A stretch of DNA of 36,387 nt from Sphaeroforma arctica JP610 (lineage: Eukaryota > Opisthokonta > Ichthyosporea > Ichthyophonida): positions 90,260 to 126,646 of the forward strand of contig NW_014040391.1 of assembly GCF_001186125.1 (NCBI RefSeq), given 5' to 3'. Shown in pieces: positions 1 to 10,759 of the stretch. Every line of letters begins with the position of its first letter. Positions within the stretch are counted from its first letter, which is position 1. The notes under the pieces were generated by a model. It searched no databases and was not told the DNA's origin. It saw only the letters and a list, made by a program, of their open reading frames with translations. The translations under genes were made by a program, and so were the position numbers.

Positions 1-69
1 AGTACTTTTATATACAAAATAAACGTGTATATTTTATTTGTATGCTCGTGCATTTATTTTCGCTTCTTT

Positions 70-218
70 TTGTGTGTGTGTATGTGTGAATGTGTGTGTG
101 TGTACGCAAACATGTGTTTGTGTGTGTGTTTGTTTGTTTGTGTGTATGTGTTTGTGTGTGTGTGTCTATATATGTATGTTTGGATGTATGTATACGTATT
201 TATGCACATATATGTGTT
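70..218. repeat. TG-rich simple repeat
   Basis: Runs of TG, interrupted by TTTG, TATG and GTTTG units, fill this stretch. Open frames on both strands here code only for low-complexity Cys/Val or Thr/His peptides and are by-products of the repeat. Confidence 0.9.
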
Positions 219-344
219 ATTTAAGTGTGTAAGTATACAATCTGTATTTGATAGATAGAATCGAACAAAATCCGGGCGTTGCATGCAAATAGTGGACGAA
301 GTGAAACATGGTCGCACCACACACCGATCGCTGTGCGGTGAGCG

Positions 345-462
345 GCTGATAACCTAATGCGGACAACTTTCCGGGCTGATTCGGTCGCTCTCCTTTCACA
401 ACTTTGCTTGACGTGGGGGCCTGCAAGGCCCACTTGGTGTCTTTGCTATCTTTGAAGGACAT
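345..462 (-). other. possible first coding exon, unrecognised
   Basis: On the minus strand an ATG at 462, with A at position -3, opens a frame that begins MSFKDSKDTKWALQAP and stays open past 345. The stretch 290-480 is visibly richer in G and C than its surroundings, as the confirmed exon near 35200 also is. I do not recognise the peptide and see no convincing splice donor; a GTTATC follows an AG near 346. Further exons would lie to the left, outside the window or within the TG repeat. It may be chance. Confidence 0.2.
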
Positions 463-479
463 TATGCATGTTCGTCGCT

Positions 480-2660
480 CTACGGGAGATGGAGTGTCTA
501 TACTCTCTATTAATGTGTCAACTACGAATTCATTTTACCAACTCGTCATACCCCCAAAGAAGTGCACAAGCAAATAAGTAAATATAAAAATATTCGTACC
601 ACCGCTATCCCCCCCGCAAGAACCTAAGTACCGAACATCCATAAAGTCTTGGTTTTTTGCTCAGTTGGGTTGTTTGTATTTCACGCCTTTTTTTTTAAAC
701 AAAAAAACCCCCTAAATGCAACAAGGTTTTGGGGTTTTAACCTCTTTTTTTTTAAATGTTAAACCAGGTCATTTGACGTTGCACATCCGAGCACTTTAAA
801 GTTCTATGCCTGACGCCCCTTCTTGTGTCGCTCTGTATAAATACTTCTTAGGGCTGGCCGAACAATCATTACACAGTCCTTGTCCAGACGTCCCTTTCTT
901 TGTCCACACCTTGCCTCATTGCATTACCAACTACCCAGGAGATACGACCAACTATTTAGGACCTCTCTGGCCTTTTGAGATGTATTCAACGAGTATGCCT
1001 CTCTGATCCGGCACTAGTGTCTCTGGCATGGTCTATGGGGCAAAAACATGTGGAGATGCTTAGCTGTTAGATGTTGCACCCCTGCGCCGAACTTTCCTTG
1101 TAAAAACATATTATCAGATGTTCCATTGGTACTCCTTCTGCCGAACTCTCCTGGTACATAACTACTACCCTGAAGGCCATTAGACATACAGCAAGAGACT
1201 TACTGTATAATTCCTGAAAAGGGACATAGTATACAATATAATAATGTTCCTATGATATGGGCAAGAGGTAGTAAGAGCGCATTGATTCAGTGTTCTCGGG
1301 ATTTAAATAGACGCACAGCCGTATACCCCCGCCATTGCTCTGTATCACTATAACTGGACACAAGTCGATCTTTTAAGCACATATACAATGGACGAGTCAT
1401 ACAAACTCAAAATTGGCAAACTGTCTGAACCCCCAAATGCCAGTAATTCGTTGTCGGGATTTTCAATGTCGTTCACTTTTGTTACTTTGAAAAGTATGTT
1501 CTATTATCTTCTAATGCTTGTGTGCGTTGTTTAGTTTTTGTTGTCAAAGAACAAACTATGATGCACTACTAGAGGTTGAAGCGACTGATGAAGCGTCGAT
1601 GAGCATCACAGAAAGTACAAGGCAGACAACATCTACTCTGCCTTGCTTTCTTTTACTAATACATATTGTTTCATTAATTAAACTAAAGTTATTTTCACGG
1701 GAGAGTAAATTTTTCATTTGAGACCTGGGAGGCATATTTGCTGACAAATTGCAGCTGCAATATTGCCCCCTGTCGGTTTTGTGCGTTCGTACGCGACTAC
1801 TGCGGCTTTTGCGCTGCATTTAAAATGTATGAGTCTGACGAGAACATTAAACTAATGATGTATCATGATACATTTACTCTATATATTTCTGTGTCTAATT
1901 TTAATTGTAATACATAAATATACACATGCGCGCGTGCGAATCTATAGGCATTATTAATTTTCCAAGGGCGTGGAAATCCTTCTACACGACTTATTTCTAG
2001 TTATTTGATATCACAGACACATGGTGTGTACTGATACCATGATGTATTTATTCATTCTGGGCAAGGACTTTGTTGCAGAACCGTACTGAGCCTAAACTTC
2101 AAACAGCTGACTTTATAGCACATACTCAAATGTACATACTCGGGTTAGGAATATACCAGTACTAGATGTAACATAGGTATATATTACTACGCAGATTGTG
2201 TCACTAAACGTTTGAGTACACCGTGTTATATTATATGACTGTACGTTTGTACTCATTGCCTTTGTTTTTTTACTTTTTTGGTGCTCCTGTATCACGTCGT
2301 GGTGGATTTTTACACTTGCCCCCCTCGACCATTGGCAGTAAATTCATACATGAACCCATTCTGATGCTACCTGAGGTGCTCGCGCTCATGTAAATGTTCC
2401 TAGTCAATATATTTATTTATTACTATAGGGTACATCAAATTGTGACACTTTGCAACATTCATTTGCCATGTGACCCGATATAAAGGAGATGGGTATCAAT
2501 TGTATGGTGGGAGAATATTGAGAAAATTGCACAGAATTTGTGATAGATCAAGGTGTACTGGATAATGGCTTATCGCCACGATGTTGTTGTGTTAAGCGAT
2601 TCATGGAGGGCCAAATATATTAAATTAGGTGAAGAAAGGGATCAACTAATGTAGTGCTAT
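480..2660. other. AT-rich stretch without recognisable genes
   Basis: Only short open frames occur. The frame at 806-1006 has a faint look of a protein (cysteine, proline and tryptophan rich), but matches no family I can name. Homopolymer C and T tracts lie near 610-760. No RNA gene or mobile element ends were recognised. Confidence 0.5.
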
Positions 2661-2664
2661 GTTT

Positions 2665-2920
2665 GTTGGTTCAGTCATTCGCCTAATTTACTATGACTCG
2701 CGACCTTTCCGGTTTTGTAGTAAATTAGGTGAATGTCGTACCAACCAACCCAGTGCCAGGTTAAAACTAAATATTGCCCCACCCAGGAGCGGATCGTGCG
2801 TACTGAGATCGAAGTACTCGCGACACTTTCCATTTTTGTAGTGAATTAGGTGAATGACTGACACAACCAACCTATTATTAGCCACTAGGTAGTTGGTTCG
2901 GTCATTTACCGAATTTACTA
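2665..2920. repeat. cluster of inverted and direct repeats (MITE-like remnant)
   Basis: Four copies of a 29-35 base arm with the core TCACCTAATTTACTA and a GGTTGGTT end lie at 2665-2693 (plus), 2718-2746 (minus), 2838-2872 (minus) and 2892-2920 (plus). The first pair folds back around a short loop containing ACTCGCGACCTTTCC. That loop sequence recurs near 2817 as ACTCGCGACACTTTCC, so the segment is also a direct repeat of about 120 bases. The layout looks like the ends of a small foldback or MITE family, duplicated in mirror order. No target duplication was identified. Confidence 0.6.
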
Positions 2921-2929
2921 TACAAATGT

Positions 2930-5200
2930 CCCTGCAAATCTTGATGCAAATCGAATCATACCAGCGAAATGGTTATCCATACTTGGCGCACTTGTGTTCT
3001 ACTACTATATAAGTGTAGGCACGTGCTGCATACTGAGATTAATGTTGTGCAAAGAAATTTTGTGGGTACATCATCGCGAGTCGTACTACAGAAGACGTGG
3101 AATCCGATGCAAAACATCAATAGCTATATCTGCTACAGAGCAGTTTTACAAACTCACCTATCAATTTGTGACCGGTGTACGTAGTTGAAGAATTTGTTGT
3201 ACACTCAGTGATCGTCAAAACTTGAATACTCATTTTTGCGAGAACAATGTTTATAATATGGTCTTCTGGTAAAATTGTTCTGCGATAATAGCATACGTAT
3301 GTGATCACAGCCAACAAAGAGATCGAAGGCCAATTCCGCCAGAAAGTATATGTCCATTCATGTCCCATCATCGTCTGCAATATATTGTCAGTCGCACATA
3401 TGTTATTTATTATTTCAAACTGGTGATTAAGATATTTGATTGAAAGAGATTATGTTCAATGGAAGGATATGAATCCTCCACATGTCTCTTTTTTTATTCT
3501 TTCGTTGACTTTAAAGTCCTTAGGAGTAGACCGGAGTTGTATATTAACTTATTTTATTGTGTAATTTATTTTATTTCGCTTTGTTGTTTTATACGTCAGT
3601 CGTCAGTAAATGACCGTATCCTGTGTTAGTAGTCATAGCCTTGTCAATCGTCATATGTTTTGTAGCTGTCTGGTGGACCCCGCAACCGATCGTAGCCATA
3701 ATATAAACCGGGAGCTATGTCGCCGCGCGATATATTTACAATGTACCGCGCTCTTTTAGATAACCCACGCCATGAACAAATCACAATACAAACAGAGTGG
3801 GATATAACTGACCGTAATAGGGCGATATTGTGTGCATGAATTATGAACTGTTTAATCTTCAATAATAACAGTAGCTGCAGACTGAGTTGAGCAATGCTCC
3901 GGACCTTTATATAAGATCTAGTTGTCCGTACTACTGTATCATATCCCGCAGCTTATTGCGTGCAGGATTTTAGGAACTACGATCAGCTTATATTACATCA
4001 ATTGTTAAAAAATCATAATTTATAGATTGCGTGAGTTCTGAGAGCTTTCGCTTTACTGAAAGTAGATGAACAGTGATATAAGAGATTGACACTCAATCGC
4101 AGAAATAGCTAGATTGATTAATTATGGGGTTTAAATCTACATGTGACGGAAGAGATGGCACAGATTCTGTCTGCACACTCCCCAGCAGACATGTATCATA
4201 CAACTGAGTGTAGAATGTAAGGCTACAGTTGTTTTATGCCAAGCAACTATACACGAGTGTATACTATTTTGATTCTGAACTTTAGTTTGGCATGTGATTT
4301 GGCTATTTAAACTATTTATTTCGATCGTATTGGTATTTAAAGTGTATGATATGATACTATTTTATTATTATGTGGAACTAAAGATTACGTTTATCATCCA
4401 TGCAACTAAACGGCAGCAAAAGTTTCCTCGTAAAATTTGAGTACCTTGGAGCTGAACGATCAGCTACAAAGTAGGATTCAATGATTAAGCTTTGTATTTC
4501 ACATCAGTATACAGACTTTTGCTGGCAGTTAACCCTTTTCTTTCAAGTATTCATTATCCAATTGTGCTTTATTCGAATTGTTTGGAGTAGTTTGTTGCAG
4601 TACCCACATAGCGTTCCGGGTACTTCTGCACGTGTATTGGCTATATCCTTGTGTCTATTTTCCGAATAAGTTGACGTTTCGTATCAACTTGTTAAGGGTA
4701 ATATTGAAGTCACTCTATCTCATGAAGTGTCTTTCGCTTTTCCCATATAGTTATAACCCCCAAACAATATATTTGTACAGTTCATTTTTTTGTTTCGATC
4801 TATTTACCATCGATGCAATTTGTGAAGACATTTAGCCTTCAGCAGGCGTACATGCAGATCTGCTGCACGTATATGATTTGGAACGTAGCCTATGGTCTTT
4901 GTATACTAATAGTTAACACATCTAGATTTGCGTTAGAATATTCTGCTAAAGAACGATAAATCGATTCAGACTTATAAATCTTTTTATTCAACTCCAAAGA
5001 ATTGTCCGATATCACTACAGATGAAAATCGACCTGAACACACGCACAAGTATCATTCAAGCCAGTGTATCCGTCGTCAATAACACATATTCCGAAAACAA
5101 TATGTTGGCTTGTCAAGAGCGAAGGTATGAAGCAGCAGATTGTCGATGGCAAGTGTAGTTCGGTTAGTTGCAGCAGAGAATTCTGACACCAGATTAATCT
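2930..5200. other. AT-rich stretch without recognisable genes
   Basis: No frame here resembles a known protein. The longer frames (for example near 3117-3380 and 3644-3862 on the minus strand) have no recognisable motifs. No RNA genes or element ends seen. Confidence 0.5.
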
Positions 5201-5209
5201 AATTTGCCA

Positions 5210-5530
5210 ACTCTAGCACATACTTACAAAATAATGAGATATAATGGACTGTACTAGTTTGACATGACTTCTTTCATCTGTAACCCATTCACAAGTACAG
5301 ACGAATTCCAGGTCTTATATACTAGCTGTTGTAAGGTTGATTATTCTAATGCGGTAGACTCGAAGTTTTTCGTAGCTCCAAAACGATATTTGCTGCAGGA
5401 CTTTCTTTTAATCGCCTGAACTGATAATAAAACCTCATAGCTCATATTCGCGTAGTATCTATCGTGTCCAACGTAAAATTATACATTTAAACCTTCCCTT
5501 TTCGGCCTCGTAAATTTCTATGTTGTGCTC
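5210..5530. repeat. dispersed repeat, copy 1
   Basis: This segment aligns by eye with 16080-16345 and 16385-16600. Shared landmarks, in order, are TTTGCCAAC, CTTTCATCTGTAA, ATTCACAA, GAATTCC, GTCTTATATACTAGCTGT, GTAAGGTTGATT, TTTGCTGCAGGA, AACTGATAATAAA, CGTAGTATC and CCTTCCCTTTTCG. Copies are well diverged, so the family is old. No coding potential is evident and the type of repeat is unknown. Confidence 0.6.
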
Positions 5531-5984
5531 TGGCATACAGTCCAACAACAACATTTGTAAACTATTCACGTCATCTTATTCATATACCGTTTCTCTTTCT
5601 ATTTTCTCATGTTCCAGGAACACAAACAGGAAATCCCGTTTAGAAGTCAGATTTATTCATTTTTATTGACTTTATAATAGACACGTTTCGGTTTCGTATG
5701 ATAGCTGTTGTATGACTAATATAATGGCGTAAGCCTAGGGATATGGCATCCTGTTCCGTACAACAAGACGGTTGCAACTGCGGGTCGATCAGCCGCCAAA
5801 ACATAGTATAACATAGCGCACCGGACGCAGCGGTTTGTTTTATTTCAGCGGTTTATTTTCTGTACACCAATTTTTTTGGGCTGTTTTAGTGGATATGTTA
5901 ATATACTGTGGGGGCTATACAACGGCAGCGGCGAGGCCTGTCGGGCTATTTACACGATAGCATGTTGAACATGCAAGACATAGT
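5531..5984. other. unassigned intergenic stretch
   Basis: No gene recognised. A piece near 5690 (CGGTTTCGTATGATAGCTGT) vaguely resembles the dispersed repeat, and CAGCGGTTT occurs twice near 5830-5850. Confidence 0.4.
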
Positions 5985-6822
5985 TGTAAGATTCGGTCTC
6001 TCAAGGCGATATTAACGCCTTAGAATAAATAAACGCGTAGGTAAATTCTAAGTATCGTGAAAATATCAAAGTAAATAAACGAAATAAGACATTTAGTGAA
6101 GTTAGGTATGCCTCGTGCAAACAGCAATACTCTGAGGGATTGTGAGGCTGAGACATTGCCCATATATAATTCTCTCAGTACTGTTTCCGCCGAAGGGATT
6201 TTATTTAGTGTTTCGTTGTCGCTCTATTAGAAACTATGCTATGTTTCACTGGGGCGAATCCGAGAGACTCATAAAATCCTATCTTTAGAAAAGAAAAGAA
6301 AAAATACCTTGCTGTCCTTAGTTATTGTCTTAACGAATAACTTGCCAATATCAAGAATTACCGACTTAGCCTTCATCAGACTGGCACATTTGGCTGGCTG
6401 ATCGGAGGATCAACTAGGTAACATTAATAGTCCCTAGAAACCTATATTCGGTTGAGCCATCTCGCTACCAAAGTATTCAGATATAAATAAAGTTGGAAAG
6501 TAAATAAAATTATATTAATAGAACTAGACCAACTCTTTATGTTTGGTATTTTACTGAGGCCTTTTAATGGCCTCGTCCAAATATCTGATATGTAAAATAG
6601 AAAAGGTATTAATTAATAAAACCATTAAAACCCATTTTAGGAAACTTGAGTTCCTCGTGCTATTAAGAGTACATTTAGGAAACTTAAGTTCCTCGTACTT
6701 TTAAGAGTACATTTAGGAAACTTAAGTTCCTCGTACTATTAAGAGTACGTTTATAAGTTACGTACTGCTTAAGAGTACGTTTATAATATAGAGCCTAATG
6801 TGGAGGCCCGGCTTATTACACA
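5985..6822 (-). repeat. probable 3' LTR of a second Ty3-like element
   Basis: On the minus strand, a G-rich polypurine-like tract (GGGTGGGGGC) is followed directly by TGTGTAATAAGCC at 6822. The other end, at 5985, reads CGAATCTTACA, giving the TG...CA ends typical of LTRs over about 838 bases. Tandem 38-base units near 6640-6780 would lie in the U3 part. It follows an integrase C-terminal coding region, as a 3' LTR should. No target duplication was found, so the outer end is inferred. Its last 361 bases recur inverted at 7510-7871. Confidence 0.5.
6638..6795. repeat. 38-base tandem repeat array
   Basis: About three good copies and two partial ones of a unit containing CATTTAGGAAACTTAAGTTC and CTCGTACTATTAAGAGTA. 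AACTTAAGTT is palindromic. It lies within the probable U3 part of the adjacent LTR, where promoter-proximal repeats are common in LTR elements. Confidence 0.8.
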
Positions 6823-6959
6823 GCCCCCACCCAGCTTTGAGACCCATGAGAAGCAAGTTGCTCACTCAAGCTGATTATGGGTCAAAAAAGCGAGAAAGGA
6901 AAAACGGGTCGAAACATTAAGTAGCATAACATATAGTTAATGTTTCTCAGGCGGAGAAG

Positions 6960-7509
6960 TTAAGCGTTCTCGGTTACCCTGTGAGTTTTGGGCTTAGGTC
7001 CAGTAGGTCCGTGGTGGTCGACTGGATGTTTCTTACGCTTCAGTGTCTTCAGCACATATGAAGGATGAGCATTAAGGCTCGGGATAAATGCTGTAGGCGG
7101 ATAAGTTTTAACTTCCGTTCCTTCAGACGATGGAAACATGCTATCTTTTTCAGCTTGTGACTTATGCAGGCGTTTACGCCATTTTCGATTAAAGGCTTTT
7201 AAATAGTCTTGATTATCGAAAGCATCTGAAGTCAACTCAGCTATTGTACCGTCTATAAAGCGTGTACGATAGTATGTATAGCCTCCCTTATCCGTTCTCC
7301 ATATAATGTCTTTAAATTCAGAACGATCAAGAGGGGCATTAGAATCATGTCTTCTTGCGAGCATAATCTCTGTAGTCGGAATACGACTTGTGCCTATATT
7401 AAGCGCCTAGAACCATCGGGGTTATTTATCGGGGTTATTTACCTCGTACGTTCCACTTTTAGTGTCTGCTACAGAGACTATATATGGACCTATCCATTTA
7501 GATGTTAAT
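6960..7509 (-). pseudogene. integrase C-terminal region of a Ty3-like element fragment
   Basis: Reading leftward from 7509, the sequence encodes SKWIGPYIVSVADTKSGTYE, a GPY/F module as found at the C-terminal end of Ty3-type (and Ginger-type) integrases. It is followed by a 134-codon open frame at 7364-6960 with a stretch GGYTYYRTRFIDGTIAEL and a basic Lys/Arg/Pro-rich tail. Only this end of pol is present; the fragment is cut off where the inverted arm at 7510 starts. It is a fossil. A Ginger DNA transposon derivative is the main alternative, given the flanking inverted arms. Confidence 0.6.
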
Positions 7510-8365
7510 AGAGTTATTCGTTAAGACAATAACTAAGGACATCAAGAGTATTTTTTTCTTTTCTTTTCTAAAGATAGGATTTTATGAGTCTCTCGGATTC
7601 GCCCCAGTGAAACATACCATAGTTTCTAATAGAGCGACAACGAAACACTAAATAAAATCCCTTCGGCGGAAACAGTAATGAGATGATTATATATAGGCAA
7701 TGTCTCAGCCTCACAATCCCTCAGAGTATTGCTGTTTTCACGAGGCAAACCTAACTTCACTAAATGTCTTATTTCGTTTATTTACTTTGATATTTTCACG
7801 ATACTTAGAATTTACCTACGCGTTTATTTATTCTAAGGCGTTAATATCGCCTTGAAAGACCGAATCATACACTCATAAGAGTCAAACCACGTAACAACAC
7901 AAAATCATAGGATAAACACAATTTTATATATGTACCAATTCTAATCAACTTAGGAAGAGGTCATGACATCTCATGAGTTAAAACCAAAACGCAAGACAAT
8001 AAGGACACAATAGTTCTGAAGGTACTACCTCACAGGGCAACGGATCAGAAGAGTGAGTCGAAATGACAAGAAAGTAGATCAAATGGAGCACAGACAAAGC
8101 GACTAAAAGCAAGCATGCAGTCATAGTTTGGGTTCCACCATTATTTCACAAGAGGGACAGCACAGAACAAGCATACAGTCACGGTTTGGATTCCGAGAAT
8201 CACACGAAAGAGTGAGAATAACCGAGACAAGGACACAAACAACCACATTGATCGATGAAAAATTTCCAAAAATAGCCAAATGCAAACAGCATCACAAATG
8301 GTTAAGGAAGTTCGGAGACTAGGTATAGATATCACAACAGATACCAATATAAGAACAATGATATG

Positions 8366-8735
8366 GGACGCACAGGACTACAAAAGAACATAGACTTATA
8401 TTGAAATCGGATCAGAAGGCCATCACAAGAGAAATGGCATTAGAGATAAGTAATGCACCCACAAAGGCGAGTTACACATAAGTATCCAGAACATCTCAAT
8501 GTACAAAACAAGAACAAGCTGTTTTACAAACAAACAATAAAAGAAGAATTTTATTGGACGCACAGGACCACAGGAGAACATAGACTTATATTGAAATCAG
8601 ACCAGAAAGCCATCACAAGGGACATGACAATAGAGATGAGTAACTCACGGACAAAGGCAAGTTACACATAAATATCTACAATATCTCAAAGTACAAACAA
8701 CAATAAGCTGTAGCACAAACAACTTAATACATGAC
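8366..8735. repeat. 190-base tandem duplication in the leader of copy B
   Basis: Two units start at 8366 and 8556 with GGACGCACAGGAC and share AGAACATAGACTTATATTGA, GCCATCACAAG and CAAGTTACACATAA-type landmarks. The leader of copy A has its own, different tandem duplication, so repeats recur in this leader across the family. Confidence 0.8.
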
Positions 8736-9313
8736 ACGAGAACCATGAAGCAGTCCTCATACAAGCATCAAATGACCAATAGTATCTTCAGCAGTAAGTA
8801 AGAAGGTAGCACATTCTCACACAATCGGAGGCAAGCTTACAATAAGAGCGACACAGACACAATTATTCAATAAGAGTATTGGTACAACTACAAATAAAAG
8901 AGACCACGTATGATACAAGTTCGGAACAACCACCGAGTGAGGTACAGAACCTCACCTCACGTGAGTTGGATACGAGACCGACCATCTCAATTGACATCTC
9001 CATCACAACAGTTCGGTACAGGATACACGTAAGTCTATACGTGACTAGATAAGCTTAATCAACAAACATCAAACAAACCTTCACAACCACAGGAAGGAAC
9101 GCAACAAGCTACCGCACAACACAGAACGGTAAACAATTGCCAGGGAAGTGCAGCAACGCGTGATCGCGACAAAGTAAGTAAGATAAGCTCAAAATTTTTT
9201 TCCGGCAAATTACTAGCAAAGGCAAGGGGGGTGAAGCGCTAATTCGGAACGAACATTGCACAAGTTTTTACTAATAACCTGCTATACACACACACCAACA
9301 CAGACAACTCAAG

Positions 9314-10740
9314 ATGACAACAGCGACTAGATCAGGAGTGTACGGTGATGAAGGAATTGACGTTAGCGCGGATGATGCAAATGACAGCCCAGCAGTGGGG
9401 CCGACTCCAGATAGTGGTTCAAGCCAGCAGACACCTAGTGGGGTGCCCATACAGGCATCAGCAATGCGTCTAGGAATAGACAAAAGCATTTGTCAAGGCA
9501 ACTATGTCCAGGTTAGTAGGTTTGTAGCCAAATTGAAACAAACAGCACCAGTGGCTATCGCGAGTCTACACAAGATGAGAGTAGGCATTCACGATCAACA
9601 ACCAGAACGGCACATGCCACTCGTGTACTCAGAACTGAGAGAGTTACGGCCGAGCTATCAATGCATGTGAAGACGATGAAGATGATGAAATAATCCAAAT
9701 CAGTCAGTACATTAGCGAGCTATAGATCCTACGTTCACGCTTAGGTGATAAGGTTGATGAGCCTGTACTATCTAAACTACTTAAGATCTCAGAATTACCG
9801 AAGATACCAAGAGACAGTAGTTTCAAAATGGAAAATTGTGAAGACAATCTAAAGTCTACTACGCAGTGCAAAGACATATTCTTAGCTAGGTCTATGTCAC
9901 TATGTCAGTACCCCGGACTCGTGGGATACATATTAGATTCCACTGATGCAACGAAAACACCAAGGAGGTACTCAAAGAGATACGTGACTCACAAACGCAG
10001 ATCACAAAGCACTACACTGATCCAGAGCAATTCTATATAATCATTATTGATAGACTCAGACATCACCCAGTAGACTATCTGTTAGAGAAGTTCCACAATG
10101 ACATGAAGAACAAGGCACTGAACGTAGAGATGCGCACAGATCGGCAAAGTAGAACAATGCAAGTGTCAGAGGAGCGTTACCGAAACACAGACAAGGAGTC
10201 AATACGCACTCAACTCCTCAATGTAGCGAGATACAAGGCACTCATGTACTATGGACAGCAACAGAAGGTAGACACGATCATTAAAGCCGACAAACTGCCT
10301 GATGAAAGTGATGATCACTTATCAGATATGAAACATTGTGTGTTCTACTCTCATATTGAAGTATCCATAAGTGCAGCAGCCACAGTACAGGCAGATCGTA
10401 TGTACAGAGAGTGGAAGAGATACAACTCGAACTTGGCTACTCAGGGCCAAGCACATAACGCCACAACCACTGCTACCAAATGTCACAAATCAGACAATGG
10501 CACACCAAGACAGACCAAACCAATAGGACAACCTTAAGAGAAGAAAGGGGCGCGCGAAAAACGTGCATGTCATTATTGTAAAGTATTACCAGCCCCACAT
10601 CGATTTAGCCTACGTCCTATGAAGGCTTCAAATCAGAGCAAGAAGGCTTAGGAGCATGCCAAGAATGACGTGCAGGGAGTCCGACTATCCATTACCTCAG
10701 GAAAAGTAGAAGAGATAACAGATAGCGATGAGTCCTGAAA
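9314..10740 (+). pseudogene. gag-like region of copy B
   Basis: Peptides here match the gag-like region of copy A, including VPIQASAMRLGIDKSICQGN near the start and KMRVGIHDQQPERHMPLV further on. A Cys/His cluster (ACHYC, then PHR) near 10560 corresponds to the zinc knuckle of copy A. The family's gag matches no gag I can name. The reading frame is broken; this is a fossil. Confidence 0.65.
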
Positions 10741-10759
10741 CAACTGGTGGGCGAAAGCA

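Larger units (their letters stand above)
5985..7871. mobile_element. inverted-arm composite (LTR fragments or Ginger-like remnant)
   Basis: Arms 5985-6345 and 7510-7871 are inverted copies, about 97% alike by eye. Their outer ends are TGTAAGATTCGG and (minus strand) TGTATGATTCGG. They enclose an integrase C-terminal region, a polypurine-like tract and a tandem array. Either two LTRs of one family meet head to head, or this is an internally deleted DNA transposon with long terminal inverted repeats and a Ty3-like integrase (the Ginger type). The 4-base flanks (TAGT and CTCA) do not match, which argues against simple insertion of a TIR element. Confidence 0.5.

Noticed and set aside
806-1006. 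66-codon frame as a tyrosine-recombinase (Crypton-like) fragment
   Set aside because: Only a vague resemblance (LYKYFL, PFF); no catalytic His-x-x-Arg or Tyr motif found nearby.
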